This document shows, one piece after another, positions 17,713 through 27,200 of a stretch of 64,000 nucleotides of DNA. A model generated the notes under the pieces. It was given only the letters and a program-made list of their open reading frames with translations, did not search any database and was not told where the DNA came from. Position 1 is the stretch's first letter. Every line of letters begins with the position of its first letter. Origin of the DNA: Paenibacillus peoriae KCTC 3763 (GTDB lineage: Bacteria; Bacillota; Bacilli; Paenibacillales; Paenibacillaceae); assembly GCF_000236805.1 (NCBI RefSeq), contig NZ_AGFX01000012.1, forward strand, positions 434,001-498,000, in the 5' to 3' direction. The translations under genes were made by a program, and so were the position numbers.

Positions 17713-18686
17713 AGCTCGTCCTTCACCCGCCCTACAACCGTCTCAATAATATCCTCCAGCTTACCTTCCAGCCGGCAGCCCGCAGCACGAACATGTCCTC
17801 CGCCCCCAAACGAATGGGCTAACGCAGCTACGTTAACACGACCTGCTGATCTCATGCTGGCTTTAACCGCTTGTTCATTGATCACTTTAAAGAAAATGCC
17901 TACTTCAACGCCACGAATATTTCTTGGATAGTTAACAATTCCTTCCAAGTCCTCGTTAACAGCTCCGCATTCCTTCATATCCTCAGGTGTAACAACCACC
18001 CAGGCGATTTTACCATTCTCCGACATCGTAAGCGTCTGCAATGCTTTGGTCAGCACCTTCATTTGTGGGAATGTCATTTCTTCCAGCAAATTTTCAGACA
18101 AAGATGGACCGTCTACACCGTAAGTGAGCAGCTGAGACACAATAGACATCACCTTTGGCGAAGTGTTGGAATACCGAAAGCCTCCTGTATCCGTAAGCAG
18201 TCCTGTATACACAGAAGTCGCTACATCAACGTCCCACTTCACTGCAAACATTTCCAGTAAATCAAAAAGAATCTCCGCTGTTGCCGCTGCATCCGACTTA
18301 ATTACATTCACCGTACCATATGCATCATTTGTTGGATGATGATCAATATTCAGGATAACAGCATCTTCAGCAAAAAACTGTTCTGTTAGACCAACACGAC
18401 GATAATCTGCACAATCCACGCAAATAATCCGGTTGTATTTCCGTTCTGGCGGTTGCTGGCTCATATCCATAATCTCATCGGCATGCCATAAAAAATCCAT
18501 GCGTTTGGGAATAGCTCCCTCGTTCAGCATGGTAAATTTCTTCCCCAGACATGAGAGAAGCCAGCCCACCGTTACGGTGGAGCTGACTGCGTCTCCGTCC
18601 GGCTGTACATGCGATACGATCAGGTAATCATCATGCTCCAGAATAAATTCCTTCGCTTGTTGAAGCGCCTGTTCATAGGTATGCAT
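17709..18686 (-). CDS. nrnA: Bifunctional oligoribonuclease/PAP phosphatase NrnA (DHH family)
   Basis: NrnA degrades nanoRNAs of two to five bases and dephosphorylates pAp. The 325 residues have the DHH domain (HVQPDGDAVSS near 27, ICVDCADYRR near 90, and the DHH triad in NIDHHPTNDAYG near 115) and the DHHA1 domain, ending in SFGGGGHVRAAG near 300. The ATG at 18686 follows AAAGGAGAC; the longer in-frame start is not supported. It sits between rbfA and truB, whereas B. subtilis carries its nrnA elsewhere. Confidence 0.94.
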   Translation of the reverse strand: MHTYEQALQQAKEFILEHDDYLIVSHVQPDGDAVSSTVTVGWLLSCLGKKFTMLNEGAIPKRMDFLWHADEIMDMSQQPPERKYNRIICVDCADYRRVGLTEQFFAEDAVILNIDHHPTNDAYGTVNVIKSDAAATAEILFDLLEMFAVKWDVDVATSVYTGLLTDTGGFRYSNTSPKVMSIVSQLLTYGVDGPSLSENLLEEMTFPQMKVLTKALQTLTMSENGKIAWVVVTPEDMKECGAVNEDLEGIVNYPRNIRGVEVGIFFKVINEQAVKASMRSAGRVNVAALAHSFGGGGHVRAAGCRLEGKLEDIIETVVGRVKDEL

Positions 18687-18737
18687 TGCCGTCTCCTTTA
18701 CATTCAGTTCATGGTTTCTTCGGATCAAGAGGAATCC

Positions 18738-19088
18738 CTATTTTTCGTCCTTGTCGATATCACTCAACAGCTTTTCAATTCGGCTGCCGTAAGCAATAGA
18801 TTCGTCAATTTTGAAAATCAGCTCAGGAATATGGCGGAGCCGTATCCGTTTGCCGAGTTCAGAACGAAGATAACCGTTCGCTTTGTCCAATGCTTTCAGG
18901 GAAGAATTTTTTTGTTCTTCATCCCCAAGCACGCTCAAGTATATTTTGGCTTGGGACAAATCGTTTGTGAGATCGACACCCGTTACCGTGATAAAACCGA
19001 TGCGGGGGTCTTTTAATTCGGTTTGTATGAGTTGGCTTAGCTCCTTCTTGATCTGCTCGCCAACCCGACCTGTACGTATTTTAGCCAT
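18738..19088 (-). CDS. rbfA: 30S ribosome-binding factor RbfA
   Basis: RbfA is a small late-stage 30S maturation factor that binds near the 16S 5' helix. The 116-residue KH-like protein has [17 protein letters not shown] and the conserved [18 protein letters not shown] stretch. It begins 20 bases after infB. B. subtilis has ylxP between infB and rbfA; no such gene is present here. Confidence 0.96.
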   Translation of the reverse strand: MAKIRTGRVGEQIKKELSQLIQTELKDPRIGFITVTGVDLTNDLSQAKIYLSVLGDEEQKNSSLKALDKANGYLRSELGKRIRLRHIPELIFKIDESIAYGSRIEKLLSDIDKDEK

Positions 19089-19108
19089 GGATGCTCACCT
19101 CTCTGCTG

Positions 19109-21682
19109 TTAGCGCTCCACTGTTTCCATGACGAACGCTTCAATAATGTCGAGTTCCTTAACATCATTATAGCCATCAAGGGTAATACCGCATTCGTAAC
19201 CTTGGGCAACTTCTTTTGCGTCGTCCTTAAAGCGTTTCAGTGAGTCGATTTTACCCTCAAAAATAACGATGCCGTCACGAATCAGGCGTGCTTCTGCTGA
19301 ACGGGTAATTTTACCGGACGTCACCATACAACCAGCGATCGTACCGACTTTAGTAACTTTGAATACGTTACGAACTTCAGCGTGCCCGATCACATTTTCT
19401 TTATATTCAGGATCCAGCATGCCTTTCATAGCCTGCTCGATTTCTTCAATAACATTGTAAATGACGCGATGCAGACGAATGTCCACTTTTTCAGCTTCCG
19501 CTGTAGATTTTGCCTGATTATCTGGACGAACGTTAAAGCCAATGACAATGGCATTGGAAGCCGCAGCCAAAATAATATCGGATTCGGTAATTGCACCTGC
19601 ACCACTGTGAAGAATTTTGACGCGTACACCTTCAACTTCAATCTTGTTCAAGGAGCCTTTCAGCGCTTCGACAGAACCTTGTACATCACCTTTGATAATG
19701 ACGTTCAGATCCTTCATCTCACCATCCTTGATGTGTTGGAACAGGTCATCCAGCGTTACGCGGGTGTTGCTGCCCAGATCGGACTGGCGCTGCGTGATCG
19801 TACGTCTATCAGCGATAGCACGGGCTTTGCGCTCATCCTCAAACACCATGAACGGATCACCAGCGAGTGGAACTTCTGTCAAACCAGTAATTTCAACTGG
19901 AGTAGAAGGCCCAGCTTCCTTGAGACGACGACCTTTGTCGTTGACCATGGCACGTACACGCCCGAAGCAGTTCCCCGCTACAAAGGCATCACCGACTTTC
20001 AGAGTACCATTCTGCACAAGCACACGAGCTACAGAACCGCGGCCCTTATCCAACTCAGCCTCAATGATAGTACCGCGTGCCCGTTTGTCCGGGTTCGCTT
20101 TGTATTCATTCACTTCAGCTACCAGCAGAATCATTTCGAGCAGATCTTCCAGACCCATTCTTTGTTTCGCTGAGACGTTGACGAAAATGGTATCTCCGCC
20201 CCACTCTTCGGGTACCAACTCATATTCAGTCAGTTCTTGCTTTACTTTATCCGGGTTCGCATCCGGTTTGTCAATCTTGTTCACAGCCACGATAATAGGC
20301 AAACCTGCCGCTTTCGCATGGTTGATGGCTTCGACCGTCTGTGGCATAACACCGTCGTCAGCTGCAACCACGATAATCGTCATATCTGTAACTTGAGCAC
20401 CACGAGCACGCATTGCAGTAAAGGCCTCGTGACCCGGTGTATCCAAGAAAGTGATTTTTTTACCGTTGATTTCAACCTGGTATGCACCGATATGCTGTGT
20501 AATACCACCGGCTTCGCCACCTGTTACATTCGTGGAGCGAATAGCATCCAGCAAAGTGGTTTTACCATGATCGACGTGACCCATGATTGTTACAACTGGT
20601 GGACGTGTTTTCAGATCCGCTGGATCATCATTCTCTTCCACCGTTTCAAAACGATCTTCTTCGACCGGAATCTTCACTTCTACCTCAACGCCAAAGTCAC
20701 CAGCCAGTAAAAGAATGGTATCCATATCCAGTTCCTGATTGATCGTCGCCATTGTTCCGAGCATAATCAGCTTTTTGATAACTTCTGACGCATCCTTGTG
20801 AAGCAGCTTCGCTGTTTCGCCTACGGTCATCTCGCCACGCACAATAATTTTCTTAGGCGTGTTGTCGATTTTCTCACGACGCTCCTGCGGTTGTCCTTTA
20901 CCACGGTTGTTAAATTTCCCGCCACGATTGTTACCACCGCGGTTATTGCCACCACGGCCACCGTTACCACCACGTCCTCCGCCTTGACGGTTATCGTCGA
21001 AACGGCCTTGGCCGGAACGGTTATTACTGTTACTGAAGTTACTGCCTGTACGATTGCCACCACCATTACGGTTGGCATTGCCGCTTCCCGTTGATGAAGA
21101 TGCTCTTACTGCCGTCCCACCTTGGCTACTCCCTTGAGAACGCGTACCTGTGTTACTAGTGGAACGCTGTTGTCCCCCTTGTTGTTGACCATTACTGCGG
21201 TTCTGGCTGCCCTGCTGACCACTTGGTTTATTCGCACTTTGCTGACTGCGGTTTTGACCGCCCTGCTGGCTACCTTGCGCTCTTGGAGCGCTGCTTCGAC
21301 TACTGTTTTGGTTGTTGTTTGTCCTATTCATACTTACCTGCTTTTCCTGTTGATTTTTGGTTTGCTCAGTTGAATGATTACTGTTTTGACTTGAACCGGT
21401 CTGACTTGAACCAGTCCGACTTGAACCGTTCTGGCTTGAACCAGCCTGATTCGAGCTTACTTGCGCCGTGTCTGCTCCACCTTGCTTAGCCGCAGCATTG
21501 GATTTGATATTCTTAAAAAAATTTTCCACTTTGCCTACGGCATCATGTTCCATGACGCTCATATGGTTGTTTACGGGAATATCCAGCCGTTTAAGAATGG
21601 TGATAATTTCTTTGCTGCTCATGTTCAACGATTTGGCGTATTCGTATACCCGCACTTTGTCTTTGCTTTCTTGTTTACTCAA
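19109..21682 (-). CDS. infB: Translation initiation factor IF-2
   Basis: IF-2 is the GTPase that places initiator tRNA on the ribosome. The 857-residue protein has an N-terminal IF2_N fold (about 1-60) and a low-complexity stretch at about 75-270 rich in Ser, Gln, Asn, Gly and Arg, including RGGNNRGG-type repeats. A second IF2_N domain follows near 280-335. The G domain starts at about 360 ([31 protein letters not shown]), followed by domains II, III and IV. The start is a TTG overlapping the ylxQ stop, with GGTGGAG upstream. Confidence 0.97.
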   Translation of the reverse strand: MSKQESKDKVRVYEYAKSLNMSSKEIITILKRLDIPVNNHMSVMEHDAVGKVENFFKNIKSNAAAKQGGADTAQVSSNQAGSSQNGSSRTGSSQTGSSQNSNHSTEQTKNQQEKQVSMNRTNNNQNSSRSSAPRAQGSQQGGQNRSQQSANKPSGQQGSQNRSNGQQQGGQQRSTSNTGTRSQGSSQGGTAVRASSSTGSGNANRNGGGNRTGSNFSNSNNRSGQGRFDDNRQGGGRGGNGGRGGNNRGGNNRGGKFNNRGKGQPQERREKIDNTPKKIIVRGEMTVGETAKLLHKDASEVIKKLIMLGTMATINQELDMDTILLLAGDFGVEVEVKIPVEEDRFETVEENDDPADLKTRPPVVTIMGHVDHGKTTLLDAIRSTNVTGGEAGGITQHIGAYQVEINGKKITFLDTPGHEAFTAMRARGAQVTDMTIIVVAADDGVMPQTVEAINHAKAAGLPIIVAVNKIDKPDANPDKVKQELTEYELVPEEWGGDTIFVNVSAKQRMGLEDLLEMILLVAEVNEYKANPDKRARGTIIEAELDKGRGSVARVLVQNGTLKVGDAFVAGNCFGRVRAMVNDKGRRLKEAGPSTPVEITGLTEVPLAGDPFMVFEDERKARAIADRRTITQRQSDLGSNTRVTLDDLFQHIKDGEMKDLNVIIKGDVQGSVEALKGSLNKIEVEGVRVKILHSGAGAITESDIILAAASNAIVIGFNVRPDNQAKSTAEAEKVDIRLHRVIYNVIEEIEQAMKGMLDPEYKENVIGHAEVRNVFKVTKVGTIAGCMVTSGKITRSAEARLIRDGIVIFEGKIDSLKRFKDDAKEVAQGYECGITLDGYNDVKELDIIEAFVMETVER

Positions 21683-21998
21683 TATACTCCACCTCCGACA
21701 TTATCCCCGCATGTTTCATGATCAATTTCGCGAATCCTTGATCCGTCACAGCCAGCACAACCCGTTCAGGTTTGCCGATACTGCTTCCCAAGCTTTCCCG
21801 GTCAAATCCTATCAATAAGGGGATTTTGTACGTCCCGCATTTGTCGCGGAATTTCTTTTGAGTATTCATTGAAGCATCTTTTGCAAGAATGACCAGCTTG
21901 GCTTCTGAAGACCTGATCGCTTTATAAACGATCTCATCACCTGTTAGCAGCTTGCCAGCTCTCATGGCAAGACCCAATCCAGACAGCGCCTTATTCAT
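21675..21998 (-). CDS. ylxQ: YlxQ, L7Ae-family RNA-binding protein
   Basis: This 107-residue protein of the L7Ae/L30e/S12e family probably binds kink-turn [23 protein letters not shown] and [10 protein letters not shown] are the family's conserved strands. I take the ATG at 21998, which overlaps the end of rnpM by 8 bases. The upstream in-frame extension lies inside rnpM and is not part of the fold. Its cellular role is not settled. Confidence 0.93.
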   Translation of the reverse strand: MNKALSGLGLAMRAGKLLTGDEIVYKAIRSSEAKLVILAKDASMNTQKKFRDKCGTYKIPLLIGFDRESLGSSIGKPERVVLAVTDQGFAKLIMKHAGIMSEVEYIE

Positions 21999-22299
21999 CC
22001 TGCACGCTGCCTTGTGCCGCCAGGAATTCTTCCTCGACGGCAGCAAAATCACGACTTAGCTGCTCATAGATGTCAGGATGAACCGAGTGCTTCAATGCTC
22101 GATCCAGTGCCTTACTTTTTTGAGCCAGCTTGAAGCAGGCGGCTTTGCCGCACAAGTAAGCGCCGCGCCCTGACTTTTTACCGGTCAAGTCAATCAGCAC
22201 TTCGTCTTCAGGGGTTTTAACGACACGGATCAACTGCTTCTTTGGCATCATTTCATGACAGGCCACACATTTGCGCAAAGGTATCTTTCTCTGTTTCAT
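21991..22299 (-). CDS. rnpM: RnpM (YlxR), RNase P-modulating RNA-binding protein
   Basis: This is a 102-residue YlxR-family protein. The sequence PLRKCVACHEMMPKKQLIR with its two cysteines, and GKKSGRGAYLCGKAACF, which has a second Cys pair, are the family signatures. YlxR is reported to bind and modulate RNase P in B. subtilis. It lies between nusA and ylxQ in the rimP operon, with a 23-base gap after nusA. Confidence 0.94.
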   Translation of the reverse strand: MKQRKIPLRKCVACHEMMPKKQLIRVVKTPEDEVLIDLTGKKSGRGAYLCGKAACFKLAQKSKALDRALKHSVHPDIYEQLSRDFAAVEEEFLAAQGSVQDE

Positions 22300-22322
22300 G
22301 CATTAACCCCCCTACACTCCGC

Positions 22323-23420
22323 TTAATCTACAGAAACGGAATCCTGATGCATTTCATCGGTGGATGTTCTTGGTCTGCCAAGCTCTTCCTCCGCCTGTGT
22401 TTCACTCTTAATATCAATTTTCCAGCCAGTAAGCTTAGCAGCAAGACGAGCATTCTGCCCTTTAATGCCAATAGCCAGAGAAAGCTGATAATCCGGCACA
22501 ATGACGCGCGCCATCTTTTCTTCTTCAAATACCTGTACCTCAAGTACTTTAGAAGGGCTTAACGCATTAGCAACGTATTCGTCAACATTATCGGAATAGC
22601 GCACGATGTCAATTTTTTCGCCACGCAGCTCATTCACAATGGTTTGTACCCGTGTTCCTCTAGGTCCTACACAGGAGCCTACTGGATCAACCTCTTCATT
22701 GCGGGAATGAACCGCGATTTTAGAACGGAAGCCTGCTTCACGCGCTACAGAACGAATCTCTACCACACCGTCAAAAATTTCAGGCACTTCGAGTTCAAAC
22801 AAACGCTTAAGCAGACCTGGATGTGAGCGGGACAGCATGATTTGCGGCCCTTTAGTTGTGTTCTCTACCTTGGTAATATAAGCCTTAATCCGATCCAGAT
22901 GGTTAAATTTCTCATTTGGCATCAGCTCGCTCAACGGCAAAACCGCTTCTACCTTGCCCAAATCAATATAAATATTGCGTGGGTCTTGGCGCTGTACAGT
23001 TCCTGTTACAATATCTTCTTCCTTGTCCACAAACTTGTTGTAGATCAAGCCCCGTTCCGCTTCGCGGATACGCTGGGTCACGACCTGCTTCGCTGTTTGT
23101 GCAGCAATCCGTCCAAAATCACGTGGTGTAACTTCAATTTCAGCGATATCCTCCAACTGAAAATGCGGATTAATTTCACGAGCTGCCGGTAACGAAATCT
23201 CGGTGCGAGGGTCCAATACCTCCTCAACGATCAACTTGCGCGCATATACCTTAATGACTCCCGAGTTGCGGTTCATATCAACACGCACGTTCTGTGCGGT
23301 GTTGAAATTCCGTTTGTAGCTGGAAATCAAGGCTGCTTCAATGGCCTCAAACAGCACATCCTTACTGATCCCCTTTTCTCTTTCCAACTCGTTCATTGCT
23401 TCAATAAAATCCATACTCAT
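22323..23420 (-). CDS. nusA: Transcription termination/antitermination factor NusA
   Basis: NusA binds RNA polymerase and nascent RNA to control pausing, termination and antitermination. The 365-residue short Firmicute form has the N-terminal polymerase-binding domain (1-125), an S1 domain (about 133-200, IVTGTVQRQDPRNIYIDLG) and two KH domains (GSCVGPRGTRVQTIVNEL and LAIGIKGQNARLAAKLTG). It lacks the acidic repeats of the E. coli protein. ATG codons at 23420 and 23414 are both possible behind AAAGGGGGAG. Confidence 0.97.
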   Translation of the reverse strand: MSMDFIEAMNELEREKGISKDVLFEAIEAALISSYKRNFNTAQNVRVDMNRNSGVIKVYARKLIVEEVLDPRTEISLPAAREINPHFQLEDIAEIEVTPRDFGRIAAQTAKQVVTQRIREAERGLIYNKFVDKEEDIVTGTVQRQDPRNIYIDLGKVEAVLPLSELMPNEKFNHLDRIKAYITKVENTTKGPQIMLSRSHPGLLKRLFELEVPEIFDGVVEIRSVAREAGFRSKIAVHSRNEEVDPVGSCVGPRGTRVQTIVNELRGEKIDIVRYSDNVDEYVANALSPSKVLEVQVFEEEKMARVIVPDYQLSLAIGIKGQNARLAAKLTGWKIDIKSETQAEEELGRPRTSTDEMHQDSVSVD

Positions 23421-23520
23421 GGATTACTGCTCCCCCTTTCAAATGATGGCACCTGTGTCCTGGTCAGCACACGAGGTATAAAACATGAAGTCATGTCAAA
23501 CAGCAACAGTCAAATCCAAA

Positions 23521-23982
23521 TTAAAATATGATCGCGAGCCTTGCACCAGCTACCTTTTCATAAGGTATGGCATGCTTCTTTTGTCCGCTTTGAACGGTGA
23601 GCTCCCCATCTTCAAAAGAAAGCAGACGACCTTCAAATTCCTTCAGGCCGTTGATCGGCTCGTATGTAGTAACAAATACATTTTTGCCTACCGCTTTAGT
23701 TACGTCCTCCGCTTTTTTCAGCGGTCTTTCGGCTCCTGGTGAGGATACCTCCAGAAAATATGCTGTAGAAACCGGATCATTTTCATCCAGCTTTTGGCTC
23801 AGATATTCACTGATCATACTACAGTCGTCCAGATCAATTCCTCCGTCTTTGTCTACAAAAACGCGAAGAAACCAGTTACTGCCCTCTTTGACATACTCGA
23901 CATCGACCAGTTCAAAGCCATGCTCATCAAAATAAGGTTGGGCCATTTCTTCCACTGCTGATTTGATCTTTGGTGTGCTCAA
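23521..23982 (-). CDS. rimP: Ribosome maturation factor RimP
   Basis: RimP assists 30S maturation. The 153-residue protein has the alpha-beta N-terminal domain (FELVDVEYVKEGSNWFLRVFVDKDGGIDLDDC) and a C-terminal Sm-like domain from about 90 (SPGAERPL, then the EGRLLSFEDGELTV strands). The start is a TTG at 23982 with GGAGGT upstream. It is the first gene of the nusA operon and is preceded by a 311-base spacer with several stem-loops. Confidence 0.95.
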   Translation of the reverse strand: MSTPKIKSAVEEMAQPYFDEHGFELVDVEYVKEGSNWFLRVFVDKDGGIDLDDCSMISEYLSQKLDENDPVSTAYFLEVSSPGAERPLKKAEDVTKAVGKNVFVTTYEPINGLKEFEGRLLSFEDGELTVQSGQKKHAIPYEKVAGARLAIIF

Positions 23983-24113
23983 AGATTATAACCTCCAAAA
24001 GTAAACTTTCCTGTGGTGAAAAAAGACGCCCCATTACTATGGACAATGCTTCTTCATCACCGGCATTTTCCATTTTCATTTGATGTAATGTTCATTTCGG
24101 GCTCACTGCAAAT

Positions 24114-24131
24114 AAACCGGCGTACCGGTTT
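24114..24131 (-). repeat. Inverted repeat in the rimP leader region
   Basis: A 7-bp inverted repeat, AAACCGG-TACG-CCGGTTT on the minus strand, sits 130-150 bases before rimP. Just before it lie a TTTTGG/CCAAAA partial palindrome and a small AACGT-GAAA-ACGTT hairpin with a following ATTTTT. The 311-base polC-rimP spacer (23983-24293) holds these elements and the polC terminator, and no gene I can support. I did not find a convincing promoter in it. Confidence 0.5.
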
Positions 24132-24178
24132 TGGCCCAAAAATAACGTTTTCACGTTGTAACTGTATATCAAACAGTA

Positions 24179-24200
24179 AAGAGTGGGTTTCCCCACTCTT
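24179..24200 (-). terminator. Rho-independent terminator after polC
   Basis: A 9-bp stem, AAGAGTGGG against CCCACTCTT with a 4-base loop, is followed by TTACTGTTTG on the minus strand. It is nearly symmetrical and could act from either side. It lies about 95 bases after the polC stop. Confidence 0.75.
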
Positions 24201-24293
24201 TTAGCAACGGTTTTATCTCCATGATTACCAAAAAAATTATATCATAACCATAGTTATGTGACAAGTGCCAGAGCTTGACTACTGTGGTTCGGA

Positions 24294-27200
24294 TTAAAAT
24301 AAAGACAGCTGATTACTCTCTGGCAGACCTCGAAAGCACCCCATCTGGGACAGCATTTCGACAATGGTTTTACTGGCCTTCGACTTTTGCTGAAAATCCT
24401 CGACAGACAAAAATTCACCCTGTTCACGGGCAGCCGCGATGTTACGCGCCGCGTTTTCACCAATCCCCTGAAGGGCTCCAAACGGCGGAATGAGCGAATC
24501 TCCATCCACTTTGAAGCGTGTAGCTTCGGAACGGTACAAATCAATCGATTTGAAACTGAAGCCGCGAGCCGTCATTTCCAAAGCCATTTCCAGGATTGGC
24601 AGCATCCCTTTTTCTTTTTGCGGTGCCTGAAAACCAAGCTGCTCGATTTCGACAATCTTCCGCGCGATCGCATCATACCCCTGACAGCACAAATCAATAT
24701 CAAAATCGGCTGCGCGTACGGAGAAGTAAGTCGCATAATATTCTATCGGATGATACAGCTTGAAATACGCTGTGCGTACCGCTGAAATAACATAGGCTGC
24801 GGCATGCGCCTTCGGAAACATATACTGGATTTTCAGACAGGAATCAATGTACCACTGTGGCACCTTGCATTTTTTCATTTCCTCAATCCACTCGGCACTA
24901 AGACCCTTACCTTTACGCACGCTCTCCGTAATTTTAAAGGCCAGACCTGCGTCCATCCCCGCCTTGTAAATCAAAAACAGCATGATATCATCCCGGCAAC
25001 CAATTACGGTCTTGATGTTGCAGGTATTATTTTTGATCAACTCCTGCGCGTTCCCCAGCCATACGCCCGTACCGTGAGACAAACCGGAGATTTGCAGTAA
25101 ATCGGCAAAAGAACTCGGCTGCGACTCTACCAGCATCTGGCGTACAAACTTCGTCCCCATCTCTGGTACACCATAGGTTGCGACAGGTGTGCGGATTTGC
25201 TGTGGTGATACGTCAAGTGCCTCCGTGGAGTTGAACATGCTCATCACTTTGGGATCGTTCATAGGAATCGTCGTAGGATCAACCCCGGTCAAATCCTGAA
25301 GCATCCTCATCATGGTCGGATCATCATGACCCAGAATATCGAGCTTGAGCAAGTTTGCATCAAAAGCGTGATAATCAAAATGCGTCGTTTTCCATTCCGA
25401 GCTCGTATCATCAGCCGGGTACTGCACCGGTGTAATGTCCTCGACCTCAATATAATCGGGAACAACAACAATCCCGCCCGGATGCTGTCCGGTACTGCGT
25501 TTTACACCCGTACAACCGGAAGCCAGCCTGTTCAGCTCGGCTCCGCGCCATTTTTTAAGATGTGCCTCTTCATATTTTTTGGCAAAACCAAACGCCGTTT
25601 TCTCAGCAACCGTACCGATGGTTCCTGCACGGAAAACACTTTTTTCACCAAACAGCACTTTCGTATAGTTATGCGCGACAGGCTGATATTCTCCGGAGAA
25701 ATTCAAGTCAATATCGGGAACTTTATCTCCTTTAAAGCCGAGGAACGTTTCAAATGGTATATCCTGTCCCTCACCCTTAAGCTTGCCACCGCAATTCGGA
25801 CAGTTTTTGTCGGGCAAGTCAAACCCGCTCGGCACGCTTCCATCCAAGAACCATTCGCTGTGTCTGCATTCAGGATTAACGCAAATATAATGAGCAGGCA
25901 ATGGATTAACCTCGGAAATACCGAGGAAAGTCGCTACCACAGAAGAACCGACAGAGCCCCGTGAACCTACCAGGTATCCATCCTGATTAGACTTTTTAAC
26001 CAGACGCTCGGAAATGAGATAGTTAGCGGAGAACCCGTATTTGATAATAGGCTCCAATTCTTTTTCAAGACGAGCTACAACGACCTCGGGCAAGGATTCG
26101 CCATATATGGATTGAGCCGTCTCATAGCACGTATTACGAATCTCCTCATCTGCTCCGTCCAGCAATGGCGTAAACAGCTTGTCAGGGAATAACTCCAGTT
26201 CCTCAAACCGCTCCGCCAGCTCGCTTGTGTTGGTCACAACAACCTCATAAGCTTTTTCCTCACCCAAAAACTCGAACTCTGCCAGCATTTCATCCGTTGT
26301 CCGCAAATGAGCATCCGGCTTACGGATATCTTTTAGCGGGCTAAACCCGGTAATGCCGTGTATGGTGATATCACGATACAGCTTATCGCGAGTCTCCAAA
26401 TAGTGAACATTGCCTGTAGCAATAACCGGCTTATCAAGCCGCTTTCCTATTTCGCATACTTTGCGTATGGCCGTTTTCAGAGCGTCAGGTCCGCTTACCA
26501 GTTGCTTTTCCACCAGATGCATATACATCGTTAAAGGTTGAATCTCCAGCACATCATAAAACTGTGCGATTTCCTCGGCTTCTTCCTCGGATTTATTCAA
26601 CACGGCCTCGAAAAACTCTCCCTTTTCGCAGCCGGAAATAATAAGCAATCCCTCTCTCATTTCCAACAATTTTGATTTAGGAATGCAAGGCACACGCTTG
26701 AAATACTCGGTATGAGACATCGATACCAGCTTGTACAGATTTTTTTTGCCTATTGGATTCAGGGCATAAATACAGCAGTGGAAGGGACGAACGGTCGATA
26801 GATCCTTCCCCACATAGTCATTCAAGCGATCGAGCATTTTCAACCCTTTAATTTGTTCCGCATCATTCAGCAATCCATTCAACACTTCTGTCAACGCAAC
26901 CGTATCATCAATGGCTCGGTGATGGCTTTCAAGCGCAACCTTATATTTGGTCGTCAGCGTATTCAAACGGTGATTTTTCATGGTTGGAAAAAGTAAGCGG
27001 GCCAGTTCCAGGGTATCCAGTACCGGATTGGTCATTTCAGGCAAACCCATCTTTCGAAGCATTGCCTGGATGAAGCCAACATCAAATCGCGCATTATGGG
27101 CAACCAACACAGCATCGCCAGCAAAAGCTACGAATTCCTTCATAACCGGTTCCACATCCGGTGCATCCTTGACCATTTCATCGTTAATGTTGGTAAGTTG

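Noticed and set aside
19382-20396. Two overlapping plus-strand open frames (about 260 codons each) opposite infB
   Set aside because: They overlap each other and the IF-2 G domain region; both are shadows of a conserved gene.
23421-23520. Promoter with a perfect TTGACA ahead of nusA
   Set aside because: The only TATA-like hexamer is 13 bases downstream, too close for a normal promoter.
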